In this document: positions 1 to 7,175 of the stretch, one piece after another | Layout: every line of letters starts with the position of its first letter | Numbering within the stretch: position 1 is the stretch's first letter | From: JBBQWS01 sp038210415 | GTDB lineage: Bacteria > Actinomycetota > Actinomycetes > Prado026 | DNA: 17,906 nt | Direction of reading: 5' to 3' | Assembly: GCA_038210415.1 (NCBI GenBank) | Contig: JBBQWS010000059.1 | Span: 1 to 17,906, forward strand | Notes under the pieces: generated by a model | Told to the model about the DNA's origin: nothing | Database searches by the model: none | Seen by the model: the letters and a program-made list of their open reading frames with translations, nothing else | Translations under genes and position numbers: made by a program

Positions 1-2775
1 CGCGCTCACCAGCGCGTCATGCGCAAGCACCAAGGCGCCAACGACGCGGTCAGGACGCTCGACGTCATGGACCGCGACGTCCACCAGCTCGCGACGAAGG
101 CGTGGGCCGACGTCATCGCGCTCGGGGAGAAGCACGGCTTCCGCAACGCTCAGGCGTCAGTGCTCGCACCGACCGGGTGCCTCACCGGTGACACGTTGAT
201 CACGACGGACCGCGGCCTGCAGCGCCTCGCCGACCTTGGCGATGTCTGGGGCGACAGGTGGCAGGACCTGGATGTCACAGTGTCGACCGACGAAGGGCCA
301 CGTCAGACGACGAAGTTCTTCGTCAACGGCGAGGAGCCGACTCGGCGAGTGGTCACGGAGGGCGGCTACCGGATCCAAGGCACGCTCGCGCACCGCGTCA
401 AGGTCGTCGATGCGGCAACCGGGCGGTGGGAATGGAAACGGATGGCTGAGGTCACCCCTGGTGACATCGTTCCGCTGCAACTCGGGACGATGGTCGGCGA
501 GCCGCGGCGGGTGCCGCTTCCGGTGCTCGACCAGGCGTACTACGCGGGTGATCGATCGCTCGTCGTGCCGAAGGTCGTCGACGCCGAGCTCGCCGAGCTC
601 GTCGGCTACTTCATGGGTGACGGCAGCATGCACGCCAAGGGCATCCGTCTCTGCGTCGCGGACGCCGACGTCGACGTTGTCGAGCGGCTCTCGGTGCTGT
701 CGAAGAGCCTGTTCAACCTCCAGCCGGTCGTTCGGCACGAGCAGGGCTACCACGAGGTGACTCTGCAGTCGGTGCGCCTGGCGCGGTGGTGGTTGGCGTC
801 CGGTTTTGCCAAGGACCTGCCGGGCGTCGATCACTCAGGTAAGGGCTGGACGCCTCGCGTCCCCGCGGCCGTGCTCGAGACGAATGATCGCGCCGTGTAT
901 GCCGCGTTTCTCCGCGGCGTCTGCGAGGCCGACGGCACGGTGGCGGAAGGCGTGCCAAGCCTGTCGACGTCGTCCGCGACGTTTGCCGACGACATCCGCA
1001 CGGTGTTGCTGACGCTGGGCCACGCGAGCACGACTCGGAAGACGGTCAGCGGTTGGGGTGGTCCGACCTACCAGGTCCGGCTCCGCAATATCAACCACGC
1101 CAGGCGCTTCGTTGACCAGATCGGGTTCATGGGTGGTCGCAAGGCGTCGCTCGTGACCGACCAGGACTCCCACCAGGCCGGCAACCGGGACCGGGTCCAC
1201 CTGCCCGACGCTGTGTGGCTCGAGCTGGCTCCGGCTGGCACGCCGCTTAGGGGTCTGGTGCAACAGGCAGTGGCCCGCGGTAAGGGCGTGAGCCGTGGCC
1301 TCGCGGCGAAGCTGCTCGCGGAAACCGGCGACGCGAGGCTGGCGCACGCGCTCGACTACATCTTCGAAGCGGTTCAGGCCAACGAGGACGGCGGTGTCCA
1401 GCCGACCTATGACCTGTCGGTGCCATCCAACCTCACGTACGTCGCAGCCGGCTTCGTCAGCCACAACACCATCGGCTTCATGATGGACTGCGACACGACC
1501 GGCATCGAGCCCGACTTCTCACTCGTGAAGTTCAAGAAGCTCGTCGGCGGCGGCTCGATGCAGATCGTCAACCTGACGATCCCGCGGGCGCTGCGCAAGA
1601 TGGGCTACACGCAGGAGACCATCGAGGCGATCGTCGAGTACATCGCCGACAAGGGCCATGTCATCGATGCCCCCGGCCTCAAGCGGGAGCACTACGAGGT
1701 CTTCGACACGGCAATGGGCGCGCGCTCCATCTCGGCCATGGGCCACGTCAAGATGATGGCCGCCACCCAGCCGTTCCTCTCCGGAGCGATCTCCAAGACG
1801 GTCAACCTGCCCGCCGACGCGACCGTCGAGGAGATCGAGGACGTCTACATGCAGGGGTGGAAGCTCGGGCTCAAGGCCCTGGCCATCTACCGCGACTCCT
1901 GCAAGGTCGGTCAGCCGCTCTCCGACGGGGGCTCGACAGCCAAGGACGCCGCAGCCGACAAGGCTGCCGCAGCTGACAAGGCAGCGGACGACAAGGACAG
2001 CGTTCGGATCGAGTACCGCCCGGTCCGGCGTCGGCTGCCCAAGCGTCGCCACTCGCAGACGACGTCGTTCTCCGTCGGGGGGGCCGAGGGCTACCTCACC
2101 GCCGGCACTTACGACGATGAGCGCCTCGGCGAGATCTTCCTCAAGTTCGGCAAGCAGGGGTCGACTCTCGCCGGCGTCATGGACGCGTTCTCGATCGCGG
2201 TGTCGATCGGCCTCCAGTACGGCGTCCCCTTGGAGACCTTTGTCGAGAAGTTTACCAACCAGCGCTTCGAGCCGGCCGGCCTCACAGACGACCCCGATGT
2301 GCGCATGGCGCAGTCGATCATGGACTACGTCTTCCGCCGGCTGGCGCTGGACTACCTCGACTTCGAGACCCGCGGCTACCTGGGCATCCACACCGCCGCC
2401 GAGAGGGCGCGCCAGCTGGAGACGGGGTCCTACCTGGCCGAGGAGAACGAGTCGGAGGAAGATCTCGAGGAGGAGCTGGAGTCCTACTCGCAGTCGGCCT
2501 CGGTCGCCCGGACCAGGGTTGGCGAGAAGCCGGACGAGCAGCCGGGGGTGGGGAAGCACGCCACGACCCTGTCCGCGAGCCAGGTCACCTCAGGTGCCGG
2601 CGCCGCGTCGGCGAGGGCGGTCGGCTCGGACGTCCACTCCTCCATGGAGCTCATGGAGAAGCTGGCGGGCACCTCCGCCGACGCGCCGATCTGCATGACC
2701 TGCGGCACCAAGATGCGGCCGGCCGGGTCGTGCTACGTCTGCGAGGGATGCGGCAGCACCAGCGGCTGCAGCTGA
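1..2775 (+). CDS. nrdJ: Vitamin B12-dependent (class II) ribonucleotide reductase, 3' part, with intein
   Basis: Reduces ribonucleotides to deoxyribonucleotides in the cytoplasm using adenosylcobalamin. The frame is open from base 1, so the gene enters from upstream and the ATG at 19 is internal (RVMRKHQGAND runs through it). After removal of the intein (178-1467) the host protein reads SVLAPTG/TIGFMMDCDTTG, the conserved NrdJ junction, followed by IEPDFSLVKFKKLVGGG, a basic linker, and the TSCPD-like region with DAFSIAVSIGLQYGVP and FTNQRFEPAG. The C-terminus has two Cys pairs (CMTCGTK and CYVCEGCG) and ends GCS, typical of the Cys-rich NrdJ tail thought to accept electrons from thioredoxin-like partners. 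About 494 host residues are visible; the N-terminal half of the catalytic barrel is outside the window. Family assignment is very secure. Confidence 0.96.
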   Translation, partial: RAHQRVMRKHQGANDAVRTLDVMDRDVHQLATKAWADVIALGEKHGFRNAQASVLAPTGCLTGDTLITTDRGLQRLADLGDVWGDRWQDLDVTVSTDEGPRQTTKFFVNGEEPTRRVVTEGGYRIQGTLAHRVKVVDAATGRWEWKRMAEVTPGDIVPLQLGTMVGEPRRVPLPVLDQAYYAGDRSLVVPKVVDAELAELVGYFMGDGSMHAKGIRLCVADADVDVVERLSVLSKSLFNLQPVVRHEQGYHEVTLQSVRLARWWLASGFAKDLPGVDHSGKGWTPRVPAAVLETNDRAVYAAFLRGVCEADGTVAEGVPSLSTSSATFADDIRTVLLTLGHASTTRKTVSGWGGPTYQVRLRNINHARRFVDQIGFMGGRKASLVTDQDSHQAGNRDRVHLPDAVWLELAPAGTPLRGLVQQAVARGKGVSRGLAAKLLAETGDARLAHALDYIFEAVQANEDGGVQPTYDLSVPSNLTYVAAGFVSHNTIGFMMDCDTTGIEPDFSLVKFKKLVGGGSMQIVNLTIPRALRKMGYTQETIEAIVEYIADKGHVIDAPGLKREHYEVFDTAMGARSISAMGHVKMMAATQPFLSGAISKTVNLPADATVEEIEDVYMQGWKLGLKALAIYRDSCKVGQPLSDGGSTAKDAAADKAAAADKAADDKDSVRIEYRPVRRRLPKRRHSQTTSFSVGGAEGYLTAGTYDDERLGEIFLKFGKQGSTLAGVMDAFSIAVSIGLQYGVPLETFVEKFTNQRFEPAGLTDDPDVRMAQSIMDYVFRRLALDYLDFETRGYLGIHTAAERARQLETGSYLAEENESEEDLEEELESYSQSASVARTRVGEKPDEQPGVGKHATTLSASQVTSGAGAASARAVGSDVHSSMELMEKLAGTSADAPICMTCGTKMRPAGSCYVCEGCGSTSGCS
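178..1467 (+). other. Intein with LAGLIDADG homing endonuclease inside NrdJ
   Basis: In-frame protein intron of 430 residues that splices itself out of the NrdJ precursor. It starts with Cys1 (CLTGDTLITTDRG, block A), has the block B Thr-x-x-His motif (GTLAHRVKVVD), two LAGLIDADG helices (LAELVGYFMGDGSM and FLRGVCEADGTV), and ends with block F (TYDLSVPSNLTYVAAGF) and the terminal His-Asn. The first downstream host residue is Thr. All catalytic residues of a class 1 intein are present, so splicing should work. Both LAGLIDADG acidic residues are kept, so the homing endonuclease may also be active. The insertion point is a strongly conserved NrdJ motif, as expected for homing into an essential site. 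Confidence 0.95.
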
Positions 2776-2895
2776 GGATTGGTAAACAAGGGCTATCCCC
2801 CAGCCAGAGCGCCCGACTGGAATACGAGAAGGAATCTGGGTAAACCGAACACGATCCCTGAGGTGAGTGACGACGAGTCCACGAACAACAACAAC

Positions 2896-2932
2896 GCTAG
2901 CCCGGCCCCTCAACGCGAGGGGCTGGGCTAGC
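2896..2932. terminator. Strong hairpin terminator after nrdJ
   Basis: A 16-bp stem (left arm 2896-2911, right arm 2917-2932) with a 5-nt loop; all positions pair, one as G-U. No T tract follows, as is common in high-GC actinobacteria. It lies 120 bases after the nrdJ stop and separates that gene from the CBASS-like operon. Confidence 0.85.
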
Positions 2933-3220
2933 GGTGCGTTCGAGGCGGCCCAGATCGATCCGGTCGTTAGGCCTCGCGTGACACGCAGCAGGCGCCTCGT
3001 CCCGATGTGCCGCCACAAGCTCCTCGGGGCGACACCGATGTCGGCGCGAGGTGATGAGATCGCGTGGGTCACACCGGCCCAGACAAGAACTCGGCGCTTG
3101 GTCTTGCACGCCCAGGCCCCGGGGGCACTGACCGAAGTGGCCAGGTGCGGGCGTTCATCCGTATCAGACCACCGCCGGTGCCAGCTTGTCCATCTGGCAC
3201 ACGGGCGGGGGTGAGAGAAA
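2933..3220. other. Gap before the small ORF; likely holds the operon promoter
   Basis: With 2776-2895 this makes about 445 bases without a convincing gene. Short open frames here lack protein-like composition. No tRNA could be folded by eye. The promoter of the downstream operon must lie here or just upstream, but no clear -35/-10 pair stands out. Confidence 0.4.
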
Positions 3221-3358
3221 ATGACGAAGAGGAACACCCGGCAGACCAGCGCAAAGGCTGCGTCGGCTGCCAGCAACGTGCTGAGTAACCCGAAGGCGGG
3301 CAAGGCCGCGAAGTCGGCCGCCGCCAGCGCGTTGTCGCAGACGCCGAAGCGGAAGTGA
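3221..3358 (+). CDS. Small basic Ala/Ser/Lys-rich protein, first gene of the CBASS-like operon
   Basis: A 45-residue ORF starting ATG at 3221 behind a purine-rich GGGGGTGAGAGAAA stretch. The protein begins MTKRNTRQTSAKAASAASNV and ends SALSQTPKRK. It has no acidic residue, no hydrophobic segment and no Cys, and is built of Lys/Arg, Ala, Ser and Thr, so it should be soluble, strongly cationic and possibly nucleic-acid binding. From memory, short actinobacterial proteins with a similar Lys-Ser-Ala-Ala-x-Ser-Ala-Leu-Ser-Gln tail occur near defence genes; I could not verify this. It is followed directly by a stable hairpin and then the CD-NTase. Function unknown. Its clean frame, start signal and position support a real gene. 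Confidence 0.7.
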   Translation: MTKRNTRQTSAKAASAASNVLSNPKAGKAAKSAAASALSQTPKRK

Positions 3359-3363
3359 CTTCT

Positions 3364-3394
3364 CGGCGGTCCGCCCCTGCGGGGAGGACCGCCG
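3364..3394 (+). terminator. GC-rich hairpin between the small ORF and the CD-NTase (terminator or attenuator)
   Basis: Arms 3364-3372 and 3386-3394 pair perfectly over 9 bp; an inner CCCC/GGGG stem (3374-3377 with 3381-3384) continues past one G-A mismatch and leaves a 3-nt loop. It begins 6 bases after the small ORF stop. It may end most transcripts after the small gene, so that the 45-residue protein is made in excess over the CD-NTase, or it may protect the 3' end of the mRNA. Confidence 0.65.
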
Positions 3395-3433
3395 CTCCGG
3401 CTGCGCCGAGCGCGCGGCACCTCTCTCAACCCC

Positions 3434-3448
3434 AAGGAGGCTCGCATT
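3434..3448 (+). promoter_or_regulatory. Shine-Dalgarno AAGGAGG with ATT as apparent start codon of the CD-NTase
   Basis: AAGGAGG at 3434-3440 is a near-perfect ribosome binding site. Five bases later comes ATT (3446-3448), in frame with the CD-NTase and followed by AAG CGG ACC GTG GAC, which gives (M)KRTVDSSF. The only conventional start nearby, GTG at 3458, is 17 bases from the site, which is too far. Either ATT is the real, weak start or an ATG has mutated. Confidence 0.6.
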
Positions 3449-4510
3449 AAGCGGACCGTGGACAGCTCGTTCACCCAGCTGGACGAGAACCTCAACCTCG
3501 ACCCGTTCGTGCGCCTCAAGGCGCAGAACCTGCACAACGCCATCCGCGACGAGCTCACCAAGGCCGGGCTCATCGCAGGCAGCTTCCTCCAGGGCTCGTT
3601 CGCCCGCAAGACCATGTTGAAGCCCCTCAAGGACGTCGACATCGTTTGCGTGCTCCCGGCCCACCTCTGGGTACAGCTGCGCGGCCCCGACGGCCCGGGC
3701 AGGGCCATGGAGACGTTCAAGGCGCCCATCTGGGCGCGGTGGCCCGAAGTCCAGTTCGATGTCGGCGACGAGCCCGCCGCCAAGGCGCTGCGGCTGACGC
3801 TCCCGGACGTCGACTTCACCATCGACCTCGTACCCGCGTTCGATACCGAGAACGACTACGTCCTCATCGGCGACCGGTTCGATGGCACGTGGACGCCGAG
3901 CAACACCCGCATCCAGACGAAGAACGTCGCTATCCGGAACCAGGCCACCGACGGGCGGTTCGTACACCAGGTGCGCGAGGCCAAGCAGCTCACCAAGCAC
4001 CACGAGGAGCTCGACTTCATCTCGGGCATCGTGGCGGAGTCCCTGGCCTACGCAGCCATCGGTCGCAGGATGCTCGACAGGGACGCGATCACCACGCTGC
4101 TTGACCACGCCTAGGACGCGGTAAGAGGCCCGGTCATCGAGCCGGCTGGCGAGGACGACGTCACTGTGAAGTGGACCGCCGAGGAGCGGACGACCGCAGC
4201 CCGGGTGTATACCCAGGCAGCCCGCAAGGCAGCGGAAGCTGTCGCGCTCGAGCGCGCCGACGACATGGACGCCGCGATCAGCGTGTGGCACTCGCTCTTC
4301 GGCGACGCGTTCCCGCCCGCACCGCACCGCTCGGTCCAGAACGCGCTTACCGCGCTCGCGGCCGGCAGCGTGACAAGCGCCGGCTGGCCGAGCACCACCC
4401 AGGTGGCTCAGCAGGTCGCGGCGCCCGGCCGTTCGTGGTCGCGCAACCCGCAGACCGGCGCCGGCGCGGCGGCCGGCCCGGGCGCGGCGTTCGGGCACCC
4501 GGGCGAGTGA
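3446..4510 (+). pseudogene. CD-NTase (cGAS/DncV-like nucleotidyltransferase) of a CBASS system, interrupted by in-frame TAG
   Basis: CD-NTases sense phage infection and make cyclic oligonucleotides that activate a cell-killing effector. Counting from ATT 3446, the Pol-beta fold is shown by Gly50-Ser51 (QGSFARKTMLKPLKDVDIV) with Asp63 and Asp65, and by a third metal Asp at 127 (FTIDLVPAF). The frame stops at TAG 4112-4114 (TLLDHA/stop/DAVRGPVIEP) but reads on in the same frame through WTAEERTTAARVY to AISVWHSLFGDAFPPAP, a typical CD-NTase C-terminal end, and stops at 4508-4510. Without the TAG the protein would have about 354 residues; as written a 222-residue form lacking the C-terminal helical part is made. 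The tail after FPPAP is Gly/Ala-rich and ends HPGE. The stop overlaps the GTG of the E2 gene (GTGA), so the two are translationally coupled. The one-codon lesion suggests recent loss or a sequence error. Confidence 0.85.
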
Positions 4511-5031
4511 TCCTCGCGCTGAGCGAGATCTTGGAGGACCCGGTGCACGCGCGCCGGGTCCTCCTGGACGAACTCTTCGGTGTCGCCGTCGACCGGCTTC
4601 TTGAACCCCGATGCGGCGGCCTGGTCCTCGATCTGTCCTTCACGCCGCTACCCGAGCTAGCTGTCGCCGGGTACGACGGCGAGCGCGGCCGGGTCAGCAT
4701 CCGGCCCAACGGCGCCATCTACGCGTTCCCGCTCGGGCCCGAGCGGACGTGGCACCACCGCTACCTGTTCCCGCTTGGCGAGCGGTTCGGACATCTCGCC
4801 GGCCAGCTGTGCCTGTGGTACCCCAAGGACCCGCGGTCGCTGCGATGGGAGTGGGACGACGGCCTCGAGCAGTATGTCACCCGCGTCTATCGGCACCTGT
4901 TCTACGAGGAGTACTACCGCCGTGAGGGTCACTGGCCGGTCGAGGACGCCCCCCACGATGACCCCGACACCGGCGCGCACCCCATCTGCAGCGCCTTAAT
5001 GCGCAGGGAGGAGAGCCGATGGGCGTCCTGA
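4507..5031 (+). CDS. E2-like ubiquitin-conjugating enzyme of short type II CBASS
   Basis: In type II CBASS an E2-like enzyme conjugates the C-terminus of the CD-NTase to targets and so primes it. This 174-residue protein starts at GTG 4507, overlapping the CD-NTase stop by GTGA. The key stretch is GHLAGQLCLWYPKDPRSLRW, with candidate catalytic Cys102, followed by a Tyr/Trp-rich helix (EQYVTRVYRHLFYEEYYRREGHWPVEDAPH in the last third). This matches the bacterial E2 pattern LCLYYP...W...W..YE.W...G.WPG.E..H. No E1, ThiF or JAB protease gene follows, which fits the short E2-only type. Its stop lies 13 bases inside the next gene. It appears intact. The assignment rests on motif and context and would need a profile search. 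Confidence 0.8.
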   Translation: MILALSEILEDPVHARRVLLDELFGVAVDRLLEPRCGGLVLDLSFTPLPELAVAGYDGERGRVSIRPNGAIYAFPLGPERTWHHRYLFPLGERFGHLAGQLCLWYPKDPRSLRWEWDDGLEQYVTRVYRHLFYEEYYRREGHWPVEDAPHDDPDTGAHPICSALMRREESRWAS

Positions 5032-5626
5032 CCGACCTGACCCCTAACCTGCTCGGTGCCCAGGTCACGATCGCGGGTGAGGCTGCCGCTTCCACGGCGT
5101 CCGGAGACGACAGCTCGACCAACGTGTGGGTAGTCCTCGCGCTCGCGCTGCTCGGGTCCTCGGTTGTCGCCGGTCTCATCACCAGCGTGCTCGGGAATCT
5201 GCGGGCCGCCGCGACCGCCCGGCGTGAGGGCTACGCGAATGCGGTCCGGTCGCTCATCGCCCGCGCCGAGTACCCTACCGGGTCCGACGGCGAGTTTCCG
5301 ACGACCCCGACGTGCTCGCCGCCCTGGTGAGCAGGGGACACGACCTGCAGGAGCAACTCGCCGCCTGCCGCACTTGGGTCACCTCCGAACATCGGGTCTT
5401 GGGCGACCTGTTCGAGAACGCGGTTGCCGACATCGACGCCACCGTGAAGCAGGCAACCGGCGAGGCCTGGAACCAGGCGCCAATCACCAGCGCGGCTGGG
5501 ATGAACCTCAACGGCTGGGGTCCTGGAGACCAGTGGCCGCAACTCGCGTCCCTGGAGCGCGCCATCGCTTACCGGTTCGGCTGGCGCCGGCTGCTCCCGC
5601 GAAGGCTGTGGCGACTGAAACCCTGA
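5019..5626 (+). pseudogene. One-TM protein, putative CBASS effector, with a one-base frameshift
   Basis: Starts at ATG 5019 behind a strong AGGGAGGAG site, overlapping the E2 gene by 13 bases. The first frame gives a short extracytoplasmic-type N-terminus, one hydrophobic helix (VWVVLALALLGSSVVAGLI) and a basic cytosolic start (NLRAAATARREGYANAVRSL), then ends at 5330. The natural continuation is in the -1 frame: EYP/YRVRRRVSDDPDVLAALVSRGHDLQE and on to 5626. The shift point is the C run at 5273-5275 (TACCCTACC where TACCCCTACC would keep the frame). Restored length is about 203 residues. Position after CD-NTase and E2 plus a TM helix suggest the membrane effector of the system. I do not recognise the cytosolic domain, which ends in a Trp/Arg-rich tail (WRRLLPRRLWRLKP). 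Confidence 0.65.
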
Positions 5627-5700
5627 GCCGACCAGGTGTCGCCCGACACGCCGAAACTGGGTAGTCGGGTCTGATCCCCCAGCGTCTACGGTGGATCTCA

Positions 5701-5717
5701 GAGAGTCTACGACTCTC
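5701..5717. repeat. Short inverted repeat upstream of the integrase fragment
   Basis: GAGAGTC and GACTCTC separated by three bases form a perfect 7-bp palindrome 36 bases before the integrase start. It could be an operator or a recombinase arm site, or may be chance. Confidence 0.3.
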
Positions 5718-5752
5718 GCCGAGGTCACCTTCGTGTCGCAGGACGAGGTCCC

Positions 5753-6106
5753 ATGGTCCACCAGGTCAAAGTCCGCCGGCCGGTCCGGTCGGTCGACCGG
5801 GACGTCCTCGTCCGAGCACTTGGCGAAGAGCCCGTGCAGCTCAGCCGGGCCGACCGCATCCCGGCCCCGTGGATCATCATCGACGACCGCATTCACGCAC
5901 CGACTAGCGCCTTCCTCTGGCACCACTGCCGCTCGAGCCTGAGTCTCAGCACGGCGACCCGCATGGCCAGCGACCTCGCGCGGTGGGTCCGCTTTCTCGT
6001 CGACGACCGGCGGCTGAGCCCGTACGAGGACGTCCGAGACCCGGTGCTGCTCGGGACCGAGGACCGCGCGAGCCAGACGGTTCTGGACGCAAGCAGCCTT
6101 GGCTGA
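5753..6106 (+). pseudogene. Tyrosine recombinase (integrase), N-terminal core-binding fragment
   Basis: Tyrosine integrases move phages and islands. This 117-residue ORF carries only the SAM-like core-binding domain: after a variable start it reads SLSTATRMASDLARWVRFLVDDRRLSPYEDV, with the usual pattern of Thr-x-x-x-x-x-x-Asp-Leu-x-x-Trp-x-x-Phe-Leu. The catalytic domain with its Arg, His-x-x-Arg and Tyr residues is absent; the frame stops at 6104-6106 and no frame downstream supplies it. Full-length relatives have 350-450 residues. It is therefore a stub left after deletion, and a sign that the neighbouring genes came in on a mobile element. Confidence 0.7.
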
Positions 6107-6733
6107 GGAAGCGGGCGTGCACCCATCACAGTGGCCCGCCTGGAGTCAGGAAGTAGCTGGGTTTGACCTCTACGCCGTCGCACGTATCGCAAGCGTTCTC
6201 GAACTCATCATCACTGTCGAAGCCCGCTGAACGCGTTTTCCAAGACGGTTCGCCGGGTCGTATGACACCGGTCAGCGGTCGAGGACCATGGCAGGGAGGA
6301 TGTGGATGCGCGGCTGTCGGAACACTGTCGGTGGTTTTCTCGTGGCAACCGCGACTCCCGACGCAACCGGACAGTTCTTGGCAGGCAGCAGGAAGCGCAC
6401 ACCAGCCGACGACGCACGCCACCGGATGGCAGTTTCGTCAGCAGGCCCGCTTGCCCGCGGACCGAGCACCGCCCCGGGCCGGCTCGAGGCCATTGCCGGG
6501 TCGCGCGCAGCGAGCAACATCGTGGTCATGGCCTCATACGCAACTTCCCGTGCACCTGATCCCGTTTCCGACGATGCAACCGGACGGGCCCTGTTCGCAT
6601 GCGGCGCGGCAAGGGTGTCGGAAGCCGACGCCTGGTTTGTCCCATTGCGGCCACCAGCCGCGGAGCAGGTACTGGCACGATCGTCCTAAGCGGTCCTACG
6701 ACCGCTTCACAACGGAAATGGGTACAGAGTCTC
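6107..6733. other. About 630 bases without a recognisable gene
   Basis: Open frames occur on both strands but have the composition of shadow frames in high-GC DNA. A 42-codon open stretch at 6099-6227 (ending LELIITVEAR) is the most protein-like but matches nothing I know. This is probably eroded DNA between the integrase stub and the methyltransferase genes. Confidence 0.45.
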
Positions 6734-7084
6734 GTGACGCTCGAACCCATCAGCGGAGCTGAGCTGCTCATCAAGTCCACCGACCGCGTCCGCGACCTCG
6801 CCGAGGTATTCACCCCAGCCGCCACCGTCCAGACGATGCTGGACTTTCTGCCTGCCGAGATGTGGGCGGTTCATCCGTCACCCACGTTCCTGGAGCCGGC
6901 CTGCGGCGACGGCAACTTCCTAGTCGCCATCCTCGACCGCAAGCTCGACGCGGTCGCGCTCGCCCACCGCCGCGGCGGCCTGCCCGCCGGCTTGACCTCC
7001 GAAGCGATCGAGTTCCACGGGCTCGAGGCTTTGGCGTCCATTTACGCGGTCGACATCTCCAGGGACAACGTCATGGGTGGTCAC
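6734..7084 (+). pseudogene. DNA N6-methyltransferase-like protein, 5' fragment (split by an IS)
   Basis: Codes for the SAM-binding part of a DNA methyltransferase. GTG 6734 (VTLEPISGAELL) is a likely start; the same frame is open further upstream, but that part is not protein-like. The fragment has STDRVRDLAEVFTPAATVQTM, the usual lead-in of restriction-system adenine methylases, then motif I (FLEPACGDGNFLVAILDRKL) and LEALASIYAVDISRDNV. The frame is cut at 7084 by the insertion sequence and resumes exactly at 8998: reading gives DNVMGGH/PGHEIGARDRL. The target duplication allows a precise join, so the gene was whole before insertion. Joined length from GTG is 258 residues. No NPPY motif is present in either half, so it may work with the next gene rather than alone. 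Confidence 0.8.
7077..7084. repeat. Left target-site duplication of the IS
   Basis: GTGGTCAC directly precedes the IS end and recurs at 8990-8997 directly after the other end. Joining the two flanks through one copy restores the methyltransferase frame. Confidence 0.85.
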
Positions 7085-7138
7085 GGGTGTGAGTCATGGA
7101 CGTGTCGTTGATGGGGTTTGTGCAGGTCAGCCCAAATT

Positions 7139-7161
7139 CTGATTGTTGGTAACATAATCAG
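7139..7161 (+). promoter_or_regulatory. AT-rich inverted repeat in the IS leader, possible transposase promoter/operator
   Basis: CTGATT and AATCAG flank GTTGGTAACAT, a rare AT-rich patch 15 bases before the first IS gene. TAACAT or CATAAT could serve as a -10 element. No convincing -35 was seen. Confidence 0.35.
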
Positions 7162-7175
7162 CGTGGGAGGGCGCG

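Noticed and set aside
19..21. ATG 19 as start of nrdJ
   Set aside because: The frame is open to base 1 and the residues before ATG are NrdJ-like; the gene continues beyond the window.
1519..2559. Long minus-strand open frame opposite nrdJ
   Set aside because: Shadow of a high-GC gene; Leu/Arg/Asp-rich with no recognisable motif.
3164..4498. Long minus-strand open frame opposite the CD-NTase
   Set aside because: Mirror of the coding strand, composition typical of an antisense shadow; the plus strand carries clear motifs.
6288..6689. 133-codon plus-strand ORF before the methylase
   Set aside because: No motif, Ala/Arg/Pro-rich, no ribosome site; overlapping frames look equally open.
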